DNA of 64,000 bases from Uranotaenia lowii (Eukaryota; Arthropoda; Insecta; Diptera; Culicidae). Below, in pieces: positions 35,690 to 46,948 of the stretch. The number at the start of each line of letters is the position of its first letter. Position 1 is the stretch's first letter. The notes beneath the pieces are model-generated. The model had not been told where the DNA came from, searched no databases, and saw nothing but the letters and a program-made list of their open reading frames with translations. Both the position numbers and the translations under genes were made by a program. The DNA is taken from positions 120,218,226 to 120,282,225 of the forward strand of contig NC_073691.1 of the NCBI RefSeq assembly GCF_029784155.1. The letters run 5' to 3'.

Positions 35690-35929
35690 CCCCTTATTCT
35701 GCGCCGCGCGTGAGGTGACGATAGTCGAGTCGAGTCGGAGTCACTAGAGTCTTGTCACCTTATTCCCGAAGCCGATGTGACAGAGCATACGAATTGTCAC
35801 TCACGGTGACTACTAGATTAGGATAAGAACTCAAAAAGTTCGTTCTAAAGACGTTTCTAACCTAAAGCGACTACTGGAATCGGGTGACCTCGACTATCAT
35901 CACCTCACGCGCGGCGCAGAATAAGGGGG
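35690..35929. mobile_element. MITE, about 240 bp, with ~40-bp inverted ends
   Basis: Left end CCCCTTATTCTGCGCCGCGC followed by GTGAGGTGACGATAGTCGAG. The right end is the reverse complement with one substitution and one extra G. ATT flanks both sides, a possible 3-bp duplication. The GC-rich ends contrast with AT-rich surroundings. It lies in the internal region of the LTR element. Confidence 0.82.
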
Positions 35930-36299
35930 ATTATCGCTTTCCATCTTCTCTATTAGTAAATCTTCATTTTCGAAACTTGTTGCGTTCTGATATTCACCAC
36001 TTATTTTCTGAATCTTTTAATCATCTAATCAACTCGTTTTTTCCCATCATATCAATTTCTCATTTTGTAATCATCTCATTAACCCATATCTCCCACACAC
36101 TTGCTTTATTTTCTCCCCAAGCATTTTCTCCTTGTTTCATCTTCCTAGTTTCATATCTTCCAACCGTCTCGCCACTCTATTATCTCCCGTTCTTCTCATC
36201 GTCTAATTATCTTATTTTTACATATTATTTACTCTACATTCCATTAAAAAACCTCCACATTCACATCGATGCGCAGAATGTAATTTTTTACATTAAAAT

Positions 36300-37075
36300 A
36301 CAGTCCTTTTATCTCGCCGTTTCGATGTAGCTGTCTTCTCAATACGCTAATTTTGCAGTTCTTTAGACTCGCATTTCATAGGATGTCTTCTCAACTCGAC
36401 TTGTAATAAAATACAGCTGTCCTCTCAAAACGCTGTTTTTCACGGTCCTTCCAACTCGCAATTCACAGGCTGTCCTCTCAAATCGTCTTGTAAAAATATA
36501 GCTGTACTCTCAACACGCTGTTTTAGTTTGCGGTCCTCCCAACTCGCAATTCACAGGCTGTCCTCTCAACTCGCCTTTATTTCAATACAACTGTCCTCTT
36601 AACACGCTGTTTTTATTTTGTGGTCCTTCCAACTCGCAATTTACAGGCTGTCCTCTCAACTCGCCTTTATCTCAATTCAACTGTCCTCTTAACACGCTGT
36701 TTTTATTTTGCGGTCCTCCCAACTCGCAATTCACAGGCTGTCCTCTCAACTCGCCTTTATTTCAATACAGCTGTCCTCTCAACACGCTGTTCTTACTTTG
36801 CGGTCCTCTCAACTCGCAAGCATAGGCTGTTCTCTCCACTCGCCTTTCAATTTCAAGCTGTCCTCTCAACTTGCTTGAAATTTCTATCGACACCACCAGG
36901 CTGTCCTCTCAACTCGCCTTGAAATTTCAAGCTGTCCTCTCAACTCGCTGGAAATTTCTATCGATACGTTCAGGCTGTCCTCTCAACTCGCCATCCAATT
37001 TCAAGCTGTCCTCTCAACCCGCTTGAAATTGTGAACATGATCAAGCTGTCCTTACGACTCACTTAAGATTTCATT
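36300..37075 (+). repeat. Hierarchical minisatellite, 90-bp unit with ~30-bp subunits
   Basis: A motif close to GCTGTCCTCTCAACTCGC recurs about 20 times at 30-50 bp spacing. Higher-order units begin CAGGCTG at 36467, 36554, 36644 and 36734, then TAGG at 36823, so the period is 87-90 bp, with three subunits: CTGTCCTCTCAACTCGCC, CTGTCCTCTTAACACGCTG and GGTCCTCCCAACTCGCAA. Units at both ends of the array are more diverged. It lies some 250 bp upstream of the right LTR. Open frames across it come from the repeat. Confidence 0.9.
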
Positions 37076-37323
37076 TTTTTCACTTCAATCTGTGCTTTTG
37101 GTTTCAACTACTTTTCATATAATGAGTATTCGAATTACTCATTTTACCACAGTTTTTTTCCCAATGGGTAATATTAAAACTGTTTGATTTTTGGGCGAGA
37201 ATGATTAAACTAAATTCAGCGTGAAGCGTTTACCACATTTGTTTACCTTTCCGATTCGATTCCTTTCCTTCAAATTTCTGTTCCTATCATGATGAAAAGA
37301 AATTACCTGCCACGGTCGCCAAA

Positions 37324-37549
37324 TGTGCAGACCTGTCCGGAGGTCCGAAGCTCGGAAGTAGCATCATTGGGCCACCGGATCACTAACTGCAGCGGGAACG
37401 ACACGCACTACTCAGCCTACTCGCTTGCTCGCCGACTGACTGACTGACTCACTCGCTGCACGCTCGTGTGGGGTAACGCGGTATCCGTTTAATCCACTCA
37501 CATGGAGAGAATGTATGATGTACCCATACGTCTATTCGTGCGCCACACA
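37324..37549. repeat. Right LTR
   Basis: 226 bp, TGTGCAGACC...CGCCACACA, followed by the GAAAC duplication. It contains AGCCTACTC at about 37414-37422, which the left LTR lacks; this would arise by slippage between CTACTC repeats. Confidence 0.88.
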
Positions 37550-37554
37550 GAAAC

Positions 37555-38055
37555 CCGGATCAGAAAGGCCCGATTTGCATTTGCGAGTCTCTGGAACATC
37601 TGGCGCTCCCGTCAGATATCTCTACAAACGAAAATTCGAATCTTTAACTAAAACGTCAAATCCGTTTTGCTGTACTGGCAAGTATTTGTAAACCGCTGTC
37701 TACGGAGTATAATCCGGGCTTGGTGGCCTAGCAACTGGATCTCAAATGAGGAACTACATCGCCGGTGTCATCAAAGGGCGCTAGAAATCGAGATTCGGGA
37801 ACGTAAGTGGAGATGGATTGGGCACACTTTGCGAAAATATGAGAACGAGATTTGCAGAGAGGCACTTGAAAGGAATCCAGAAGGACATCGGAGAAGAGGC
37901 AGACCCAGAAACTCGTGGCGGCGAAACCTAGCCGCCGAAATCCGAACTGTCGACGAGAACCTTGACTGGGACCAAGTGAAGACGCTGGCTCCGGATCGAC
38001 AACAGTGGAGATCTCTTACGACGGCTCAATGCACCTTATGTCACATTTAATTGAT
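37555..38055 (+). pseudogene. LINE reverse transcriptase C-terminus (continues 29540-31289)
   Basis: The frame resumes with RIRKARFAFASLWNIWRSRQ and then, in the next frame, VNRCLRSIIRAWWPSNWISN, EELHRRCHQRALEIEIRERK, WRWIGHTLRKYENEICREAL, HRRRGRPRNSWRRNLAAEIR. This is the C-terminal signature of RTE-like LINEs, with a WIGH(T/V)LR block and a Trp/Arg-rich tail. A small deletion removed the segment between LLYW and QVFVNR. The stop is near 38048. The 3' tail is not clear. Confidence 0.85.
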
Positions 38056-39639
38056 TTGAAGTGTTGACCCCATTAATGATTGTAATTTTGATAGGCAAAT
38101 CATCCCGGATTCTTTCCGGGTTCTTTGAAAAGTTATAGTTTTTATGTCTCAAATTGATTTCTTAGAAAGATTAAAAAATGAAAACAACTTTTTTTCAATG
38201 TGGCTTAGATACAATTTGAATGCTGCTGATGTGATTCGATGAAAATAAGCTGAAATGAAATCGACATTACACATCAGAACAGACATCAGAATCAGACATT
38301 ACAGAAATTAAACAAAATTGTAAGAATCGCGTTTATTCTTACAAACTCATTAGTATATTCAACCGAATATTCGTTTGGCCGAATCGTTGAAAAGTTCAAT
38401 ATACGATATTCAGTCGTTGTCTAAATACCACTATTCGGCCGTGGCTTTCCCGAAACTCATCGCTTTCAGAACAAATTTAAAGTTAGCTTTTTACGTAAAA
38501 TTTTGTGTGCACTTTTGGAGTTTTGCGATCAGTTTTGGCTTCCGGTGGCCCTAAAATAATCGATGGAACAGTAGCTTCGCTTAGTACGTGGCCGCGAGCT
38601 CGCAAACCCGAATTTCGATAAGCATTGTTTCCCCGTTTGTTACTCGAATGACTCAGATAAACTGGATTAGCGAAAATAAGGTCAATAAATAAATGGCTTA
38701 CAGCTTCTGCTGGATGCTGCGCTATCGGAAATAGATGCCAACCATGTGGCACGTATTTTCGTCTATCCGAAAGCCACGATAAAGTCAGTCAGGACATCAG
38801 CCCGTTCCGGAAATACCCGGCCGGATGATGGACTCTGCTAGATTCACGATGTGGCTCAGAAAATGCCAGTCTGTTAAAGGTGGGCAATAAATTGAGTTAT
38901 TCACCTACAAAATTCAATTAATTATACAACATATTCAATCTTACTTAGCTCTTTCATCGTAACGTCCCCCGGCTAGGCTCCTGTGGGATGAAGCACACAA
39001 ATCAGGCCTGTTGCTGTATACAGATAGAGACGGACAGATCTTGTGGGTTGGCCGTAAGACTTTGATTGGACCGAGACGTCCAGCAGGCAGCAACTCATGA
39101 TAGCTGTCTGTTTGTCGGATTTTGAAAGAGGGTTTATTTGATTTGCAAAGTAAACAAGAGTTTTCACTTTTGACGATCGAGCGGAAATTCGGCATGGAAA
39201 CAGTTTGCTAACTCAATTTCGGGAAAATCGGAAAGCTTTACATGGCAAATCGACCTGTCTCTCAAGATAGCTACTTTATAGTGGAAAAAGGTGAGTATAC
39301 AAATCATTTCATTAGATAGAGTGGATGAAGGGTGGTGATACGCCTTTATGATTCCGGTATAATCAAAAGCTTTAGTTAAAACGCTCCTACAAATCAATTT
39401 TAATTAATTTAGTTTTTAAATTCCACATAGACATTTAACATGGATAGTTTATAAGAATCTCGTTAGAATTTCATTCTAATCCGTTTCAATTCTGTTCATG
39501 GAAGCTTAGCAGCAATCAAAGTTTGGGATCATATTAATAATTTTGAAGACTAAATGAGTTGATTTATTTTTCGATTTTAGTTGTTAAAACATTATGAGGT
39601 CATTTGCGTGAATAAATCATATAACAATTTTATCAGCAT
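38056..39639. other. Mostly unassigned; possible integrase-like relic at 38941-39195 (minus)
   Basis: On the minus strand 39195-38941 reads MPNFRSIVKSENSCLLCKSN and LLPAGRLGPIKVLRPT. This faintly resembles the zinc-binding end of BEL/Pao integrases (a CxxC pair followed by an L-P-R-L block), but the HHCC set is incomplete and nothing downstream supports it. The rest (38056-38940 and 39196-39639) is AT-rich with no motif. Confidence 0.25.
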
Positions 39640-39712
39640 TTATTTACAAAGCTTTCGGTCTCACGACATGACTAGATGTTCATAATTCCTATAATTCACT
39701 TGGTTCATGGCA
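39640..39712 (-). mobile_element. RTE 3'-end stub, 70 bp
   Basis: ATTTATTTACAAAGCTTTCG and then CTCACGACATGACT..ATAATTCC..TTCACTTGGTTCATGGCAAC match the last ~70 bp of the RTE tails at 15900 and 42885. It is an extreme 5' truncation. No duplication was identified. Confidence 0.7.
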
Positions 39713-40367
39713 ACTGAAGCAGAACCTTAAGAAGATCCAATAAAAAAAAATTGGAAGCGAGAAGCAATTCAAAGTAAACTGGCTTTCTGCGGCAAAGAAT
39801 GTGAATAAGATGACGATACAAAATCTGATGGCAGGCGTCAAATAAAAGACTCGTCAGTTTGGATCAGGTCAACCGGAATCCTAACTGAATATTTTTTCCG
39901 TCTCTAATACAGATTGAACTTCAAAAAGTAAGATACTTTGATTGCTTCAATAAACGAAAAAATCTATTTACAGGCGATTTAGTTTGGCCACTTTTTGATT
40001 TTGTAAAACTCGTGCAAATTTACGCATACGTGGACAATGTATGTATCATAGATTGATATGCTCTACATTTAAAATAATCGACGAATTCCTAGTTTCTAAG
40101 AATTTTTTTCTGATGTTTCTCAAAGCATTATGATATCCTGATGTGGACAGATTGATAGTCCTCTCCAGACTGAGAGATGCGCTTGGCCGTCCTTGCCTTT
40201 TATAGTTTGGAATACCCGTAGTTCACTAACCTGATTGGGTGGGTTTATTCTCTTCTTCAGGATGCCAAATCCTCCCTTCGCACCAAAATTGATCAATAGG
40301 CATAGCTTACCATTTCATGTGGAAATTTTTGCAGACCGATCTCAATACTCTGCTGTTCATCAAAGGT

Positions 40368-41400
40368 TTTCGAAACAATTATGTATGAAACCGATAATAT
40401 CAGAATATCAACACGGGTTTGTGCAGAAAAGATCAACTGTTTCCAATATGTTGTGCTATTCTAATACACTGCATTAGGCTATGTCAATTGAATTTATTCT
40501 AAATCAATGCGAAAAGACATACCCCTGTTAAACAGCTAATAACTTTTTTTCCTTATAAGGTACGAAGCTACAATTTTCGACAAAGTTGTTCAGCGGAAAA
40601 TTTCCGGAATTTTATAAATTGACACAAAAATCTTCAGCTGGCTCGGTTCCACAGACGAAACAAAAGTGATGTTGATTTTTCAGAACAAAATATTCAATTT
40701 TCCCATACAAACCTAAAAGTTCAAATTCACTCATGTAAACGTTACTTAAAAATATTGCAAAAAATCATGGATGAGTTTTGGACCAAGACGAAGATTTTTA
40801 GACCCCAGGGTTTGAGAAAATGCAAAATGACCCCAAATCGACTCAGTCTAATATGTCATGATAGTCTGGACACCTTATCAGGAAATACAAATCGAAATGA
40901 TTGAATGGGTTGAATTGTTTTTGAAATATGAATTGAAAAGAAGATTTTTAAGATATGCACTCCGACGACTGCCATGGAATGATGCCGTTAGACTACCACC
41001 GTACGTAGAGCGATGCACTTTATTATCCCTCGAAACCCTTCGTTGCAGGCGGACATACATTCAAAGAATGTTTGTCTTTGACCTGTTAATGAATAACATA
41101 GACTGCCCGCAACTGCTACAAAACATCAACATTCACGCACCAACGAGAAGACTTCGACAACAGAATTTTTTGTGGATACCACTCAGTCGCACCGTTTTTG
41201 CACAAAACCACCCTTTGTATAATTGTTGTCGTGTTTTTAACGAAGTGTCAAGCGTTTTTAATTTTAACCAGTCCAAAGATGTCTTTAAAAATATTATTCG
41301 TAGTCTTAGAACATAAGTTATGTTTAGTTTAAGATATGTCTGTATAGTGATTATCAAAGACATTAAAATAAATAAAAATAAATAAAGACATGCCGCGTGA
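40368..41400 (+). pseudogene. LINE relic: RT start and C-terminus with foreign DNA between
   Basis: 40368-40474 reads KQLCMKPIISEYQHGFVQKR then STVSNML, the RT 'HGF..RST' segment. 40854-41316 reads VWTPYQ.., FLRYALRRLPWNDAVRLPPY, CTLLSLETLRCRRTYIQRMF, NNIDCPQLLQNINIHAPTRR, FNEVSSVFNFNQSKDVFKNI, the extreme C-terminus of a Jockey/CR1-like polymerase, in one open frame. An A-rich AAATAAATAAAAATAAATAAA tail ends it near 41390. The catalytic core is deleted, and a TIR-element piece (40487-40850) fills the gap. Confidence 0.85.
40487..40850 (-). mobile_element. TAGACTGAGTCGATTTGGGG element, partial, minus strand
   Basis: The right end, in reverse complement, is TAGACTGAGTCGATTTGGGG followed by TCATTTTGC..CCCTGGGGTCTAAAAATC, matching the 45822 MITE for about 110 bp. 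The left side continues with sequence not present in that MITE and has no inverted end. Imperfect TATGTCA words occur at both sides (40480-40486 and about 40852-40858), so a 7-9-bp duplication is possible. Confidence 0.6.
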
Positions 41401-41504
41401 CACATCATTCTCGTGACGTGCATTTTTCCTAAATTTGGGTTTGGTACATTGCTTTAAGACGTTTTATCAAAAAACAAAATTATTTACTAAGTTCCTTAAC
41501 ATTT

Positions 41505-42338
41505 AGGGGCCGATCAGTTATTACGTGAGCAGGATTTAGGAATTGGTAGATCCCCTCTACGCCTCTTGTGGGAAATAGTAAGATTTCTTACAAGCAATCC
41601 CCCCCCCCTCCTCCCTCTGGTTAAATTTACGTTTTAAATTTTTGAGAAATTGAACAATTTTCTCAATAATGAGACTTGAATATAGAAAAATATGACATGA
41701 TTGTCTAGGAAAAAACTTTTTACACAAAAACTGTAAAGAAAATTTCAAAAGTGCTGTGGAAAACGCCAAGATTTTGGAACAAGGGAATTTTTCCGCTGAA
41801 GATAAATAAACATAAAATCCACGAAAATAGTAAGTTGAGGGATCTAGCAACTAGCATAAAATAATATACAATAAAGCCGATTTTTCAATTAAAAATAAGA
41901 AATTTTGGGGAGAAAAAACATTGATCAGTAACAGTTGATCTCCTGCGGATGATGTTTTTACAATAACGTTGTTAACGCACGTTTAACATTTGAAAAAGTC
42001 TCCATTTTGTTTAAATTATTATAGATAGATACGAACTTTCTTTTGGCTGGCTGGTAACTACGAAAGCATAAATCGGCCTACAAATCCATCTTCCTTTGCT
42101 CATGATATTGACAGAAACATAACAACAATAAAGACAAGCGACATCAAGAAAAAAAAACTTAAAACTGAGTTAATTTGTGTTTGTTTGTTTCGCATGATTC
42201 TGATGATTGCGTTTGTAAAATCGCTTCTTCCGTAAGATTTTTGGAAACCCCCTCCTGCCTCCTTGTAAGAAATCGTTAGCAAATGTGTAACCCTCCCTCC
42301 CTCATCTATGTGCTTATGTAATAAGTGAACGACCCCCA
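41505..42338. mobile_element. GGGGTCGTTCACTTATTACG-type TIR element
   Basis: Left end AGGGGCCGATCAGTTATTAC then GTGAGCA. The right end in reverse complement is CTGGGGGTCGTTCACTTATT then ACATAAGCA. C-rich stretches just inside both ends (CCCCCCCCCTCCTCCCTC; CCCTCCCTCCCTC) are also inverted relatives. The ~830-bp interior is AT-rich without a transposase. No target duplication was settled. Confidence 0.7.
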
Positions 42339-42544
42339 GGCACATATATTTTTTTCACACCTTTTCTTTAAAATAATTTTTGACAGAAAAAATGTAAAAT
42401 TTAATGCGAACAAAACCAAATTACTACAATTAGTGCTTTATTCGTCATGAAATCACAAATATATCAAAAACTATAAATTTTCAAACGTTTTCATTTGATT
42501 TATTACTTAAAGCCAAGTTTGGTTGAAACTTACCCCTTTTTTTA

Positions 42545-42742
42545 GTAAATAGGGTGAGAATCGCGTGTTTTTGCACATTTAAAAATAATTGGGGAAACCA
42601 ATAATTTTTCTCATTGCGTCAATTTGATGTCTCATCACCCTTTAAACTTTTGATGTATAAACGGTATGAATATCTGTAGCCCTTGAGGTTTTAGAAGCCA
42701 TTGAAGTTAAAAACAGTTGCATGGGGCATCAGTTGACGGTAT
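42545..42742 (-). mobile_element. ACCGTCAACTGGGGCAAC-type element fragment, SINE-free
   Basis: The reverse complement matches 28853-29240 apart from the SINE: GATACCGTCAACTGATGCCC at the end, then 'cttcaatggcttctaaaacctcaagg', 'tgatgagacatcaaattgacg', 'ggtttccccaattatttttaaatg'. It supplies the empty site for the SINE insertion at 29025. Confidence 0.65.
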
Positions 42743-42884
42743 CTAATCAATACATTTTGAGAGTGATACGCTTTGACCATAAGCCATTACAAAAATTTAT
42801 GAATTTTCAAACTCAAAAAAAAAATATCACACAAGGTGTTAATACCTTATGTCGTTATATTTTGACTTTTAAAAATAATATGTT

Positions 42885-43709
42885 TATTTATTTTTTACAT
42901 AGTATACCGTCTCACGACATAACTTGACGAACATAATTTACTCGGTCCATGGCAACCGTTCTCCGATTTCTCGGGCACCCTACGTTCGTCAGATCACGCT
43001 CCACTTTGTCTAACCACCTCGCTCGTTGCGCCCCGCTCGTCTTGTTCCTACCGGATTCGTAGCGAACACCTGTTTTGCAGGACAGTCGTCCGGACTTCTC
43101 GCAACATGTCCCGCCCAGCGTATCCGGCCAGCCTTCACCACCTTCTGGTACTGGGTTCGGCGTAGAGTCGCGCGAGCTCATGGTTCATCCTCCGCCTCCA
43201 CACTCCGTTCTCCTGTACGCCGCCAAAGATGGTTCTTAACACTCGTCACTCGAATACTCCGAGTGTACGCAGGTCCTCCTCGAGCAATATCCATGTCACG
43301 TGCCCGTGGAGAACAACCGGTCTAATGAGCGTCATATACAGGTTACACTTCGTGCGAGGGCTAAGTCTTCTCGACCGCAGTTGCTTGTGGAGTCCATAGT
43401 AGGCACGACTTCCGCTGATAATTTGCCTCCGGATCTCACGGCTGGTGTCATTGTCTGTGGTCTTCAGTGAGCCGAGATAGACAAAGTCTTCGACTATCTC
43501 CAGCTTGTCGCCGTCAATCGTGACCTTGTTATTACTGGATTGTTATTAATCATCAACCCAATCCTTCCTGCTTCGCGTTTCAGTTTGCGGTAGATCTCCT
43601 CCACCGCCGCAGATGATCTGCCGACTATATCAATGTCATCGGCAAAGCAGTTAAGTTGACTGGATCTGTTGAAAATCGTGCCCTGCATTTCGCCCACCGC
43701 TCGTCGAAT
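42885..43709 (-). mobile_element. RTE-clade LINE, 5'-truncated copy 2
   Basis: Flanked by AAAATAATATGTT at 42872-42884 and 43710-43722 (13 bp, perfect). It is the same family as 15900-16748. Translation begins RRAVGEMQGTIFNRSSQLNC then FADDIDIVGRSS and continues through the same C-terminal blocks, but with a deletion near 43540 and several frameshifts. It reaches only about 60 bp further 5' than copy 1. Functionally dead. Confidence 0.9.
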
Positions 43710-43722
43710 AAAATAATATGTT

Positions 43723-45812
43723 AAGAAGCTCAAAAGAAAATTTTGGGTGGATTTTGTTTTTGATTCAGATGAACATGAAAAATACAGTAAATTTAAGCTT
43801 TTTGAAGGCTTAAAATAGCTAAATAGTGGAATAAGAGAGTGTTTTGAATGCACTCATCATGTTTGTTAAATGCTTCTATTCTCAAATAACAGGTGAATTA
43901 AAAAAAAAATTGTAATGAAACTCCGAATTTAAGCCTTAATCTACATCTTAAGAAAGAATTTAAGATCTCAAAACAGATTTGATAAAGCTATTCATGTGGA
44001 TGAACTGATTCCATAATATTGCACCCCTAACTTTTGTTTTATTCCATGAAATTATAAAAAATACATTGATTTTCACAAAATTACAGCGAATTACAGGCGC
44101 ATTAAACCTGCATGGTTTGAGGTTCGGCAATTTATACAACTTTTATTATAAAACAATTTCATCATACGCTGTAGGAGATTTCAACAAAAAAATTACACCA
44201 ATGTATAGAAAAAGATATTCGCTCATGTTCGCTCAGTTTTAAATAACATATTTGATGGAACATTTGTTTAAATAAGTGTTCTGCTTGGTAAGCGCATATA
44301 GCCTGCTACTCCCCTATGCAGTCCACACGCTTATATTTCCTAACTTTTCCTAACACAAATGTTTATGAATATGTCAAATAAACTCAATTAAAAAACATGT
44401 ATTCGTCAAATTAAACAAGCCTGTCACTCAAACGAGATTTATCTGGTCCTAACGAGACCGCTTAACCGCTCCATTCGATAACCGTTTATGCACAATTGTT
44501 TGTTATATTTTTATCCGACCGACAACTCGAATCAATCAATTGCAAACGACCGATAGCGAAAGCTGAACGCTGATTGCCGATATCCCAATACTCACATGGC
44601 GATGTCTATCTCCGGATTGTCCAGAACAGCTGACAGGAGAACAATCTAATCAGCCGAATAGTCACACAAAAAGTCACACAAATTGAGTTGGAAACATGTT
44701 CGTCCTTCCATGTTCCGCACATATGGTTCTCCCTGCCGCTCCTCATCTCTATTTTTTCATCCAATTTGTTTCTTCCTTCAGCATGATAGAAAATGATACA
44801 ACGACGTGTTCCAGAATCATTCGCTACTCTGTCTGCTCTCTGGAAAACGGAAATCACAATGAGCAAACATGGTTTCTACCCGTTGGCAAGAGAATCAGAA
44901 TCGGAAACCACAATCAGCAACCTTTTCGAATGAAATTGTACCTCCCTTCCTCTAGAAACCTGCAGAACGGCTGCACCCCTCGAGGTCTTTCGCGTATCCT
45001 TCCACTTCAACAGCCACCGGTCGAACTCAATGTTCATATACTGGTGCTAGTGTGCACTCCATATAGGGGACACATCCGATCAGTGACTGTTTTCCGGGGT
45101 ACACGATTCGCGGAACAAATCGCTGTCTGTCGAATCAATATCCGTTTGTGGCCGATCATCATTCATTGACATGGTTTAACTTCCCCAGCACTCGCCAGTA
45201 GGTTGATTCTGAGCTGAACTCAGAGACCAGACGGGGCAGAAAAATTTGAATATTTTAACGATTATTGTTGGATGGTTTTTTTTCCTTGGTATGTCGTTTT
45301 AAAACTTACCCCACCACCCTTTAATTTTTTTTTGATATTTCTCACATATGTAAAACACAGTCATGAAACATCCAGTCCTAAATTACGAAATGTGAAAACT
45401 AACAGACATTTTCAGAGACAAAGAAATCGGTATCGATTTTTGAAAAGGGCTATTACGCCACAACCTCAGATTTGAGAAAAACGCATTTGAAGTTTCAGAA
45501 GATATAATCAATTGCCTTTTTCGCTGTATCTAATCATATTCCTGACTTAGTACCTAAACCTCTTAAAAATTAGTATAATTTCATTCCGCGATAGGTAAAT
45601 ATGAGTTTTCCGTGATTGTTACGTGTAAAATGGATAAATTGATGAATAAGTTGATGCGTACTTCAAGGAAATTAGAAGTGTCTTAACGTGTTATTAAAAA
45701 AAAAAACATTTCAAAATCAGTAAATGGTGTTGTAATCCATAAGAACACCATTCATGGGTTGACAATGCTGATGTAGACGGAAAAAGGCCGATGTTACCAT
45801 ATGTTCTCTGCA
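43723..45812. other. No gene recognised; GC-richer block 44440-45180
   Basis: 43723-44440 is AT-rich. 44440-45180 is more balanced, with a 157-codon frame on the plus strand (44696-45169) and an 86-codon frame on the minus strand (44866-44606). Neither shows a domain, signal peptide or recognisable repeats. The block could be a solo LTR or unique DNA, but I could not find its borders. Confidence 0.35.
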
Positions 45813-45821
45813 CTGTGCTAT

Positions 45822-46021
45822 TAGACTGAGTCGATTTGGGGTCATTTTTGAATTCCTCAACCCCTGGGGTCTAAAAAGCTTCGTCTTGGTTCAAAACTCA
45901 TCCATGATTTTTTACAAAATTTTTAGAAAAATTATCACCATTTTTGTTTCTTCTTTGGAACCGAGCCTGCTAATGGTTTTTGAACCAATGTATAAAAATG
46001 ACCCCAAATCGACTCAGTCTT
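45822..46021. mobile_element. 200-bp MITE with 9-bp target duplication
   Basis: Inverted ends TAGACTGAGTCGATTTGGGG then TCATTTTT, and the complement at the right (about 28 bp, one terminal mismatch). CTGTGCTAT at 45813-45821 and 46022-46030 is a perfect 9-bp duplication. Nine-bp duplications with long ends are typical of Mutator-like (MULE) MITEs. Non-coding. Confidence 0.88.
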
Positions 46022-46030
46022 CTGTGCTAT

Positions 46031-46940
46031 ATCAACGAGTTGGTATGTTGCATGATGCCCCGTTTGACGGCACCTAATCCATTCCGGCTGGTATTGTCAG
46101 CGCAGCAAAAAAAATCGTTCTATCTTTCTTTTCCAACTTTCCTTAATTTGTAAACATATCAACACTGGCCCATAGCTATATTTTTATGTATGTAGTTTTT
46201 GTTTAAATTGGTCCACAAATAACTGAGATATTTAAACTTTTATGAAAAGTAAATATTGTTGTCGAAGGTGAAAACTGTACCGGACGCACCAGCGGAGTAA
46301 GATGGCCCATGCCATTATTTATCAAAAATACGCTTACTTTTGGCTACGAATTATGTTTATCTTCATTTTTGTTGCGGCAAACAAGTTTCTCTATCATTTC
46401 TTAGGTGAAAATTTCATAAAAACGTTTTAAATTCTAAGAAACCAAAGGTTCAATCGAATCTGTGTGAAATTTTTAATTTTTCATGACTAACATTTAAAGT
46501 TTTTTTGCAAACCAGAATGCGATAAAATTTCAGCTTTTCATTTTTCCAATCGTATGCCCCTTCGGATGACTATAAATATATTTTTTATATTTCATGTAAT
46601 TCTCACAAATTTTATTCAATTACAATCCTGTCAAAATTGAAGCAGAATGCGCGCCAGACCACAAATTTAGAACGCTGTAAACTTTTGAGAATAGCCAAAT
46701 ATCATAGCGAAACGTCATTCTTTTTATTTGCTGACTCCTAAATTACGATAACAATGCATAATTATATCAAATTTTGTCCTTTTTCAAGTTTTAAAGGTGC
46801 ACAAATATTTGATTCGAAAAAATATTTGCCACGATATCAGCCAAGAAATTAAAATTCGTTGCCTACTTGAAGGCGTTTTACCTATAGGGGTATCAAAAAG
46901 TGTACATTCAGAAAACGAACAAATGAGTTTTTGCAAAAGT
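46031..46940. other. Relic sequence with a GATGCCCCGTTTGACGG end; no gene
   Basis: TTGCATGATGCCCCGTTTGA then CGGCACC at 46045-46071 recurs at 48790-48812, so each is an end of a repeat family. The rest is AT-rich and contains 'gtaagatggcccatgcc' near 46300. No coding features. Confidence 0.45.
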
Positions 46941-46948
46941 ATGATTAG

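Noticed and set aside
35884..36330. 148-codon plus-strand frame
   Set aside because: Starts inside the MITE and runs into the minisatellite; low-complexity composition without motifs.
36300..37075. Regularly spaced repeat that could suggest a CRISPR-like array
   Set aside because: The spacers are themselves repeats, unit lengths vary, the repeats are not identical, and the setting is a eukaryotic retroelement.
38483..38752. 89-codon minus-strand frame next to the possible integrase relic
   Set aside because: No integrase or other retroelement motif could be recognised, so it was not added to the relic call.
44696..45169. 157-codon plus-strand frame
   Set aside because: No domain, no start context and no homologous motif; the minus strand is also open there. 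Treated as chance or an unrecognised LTR.
44270..45180. Solo LTR with TG..CA ends
   Set aside because: No 4-6-bp duplication or clear borders could be found.
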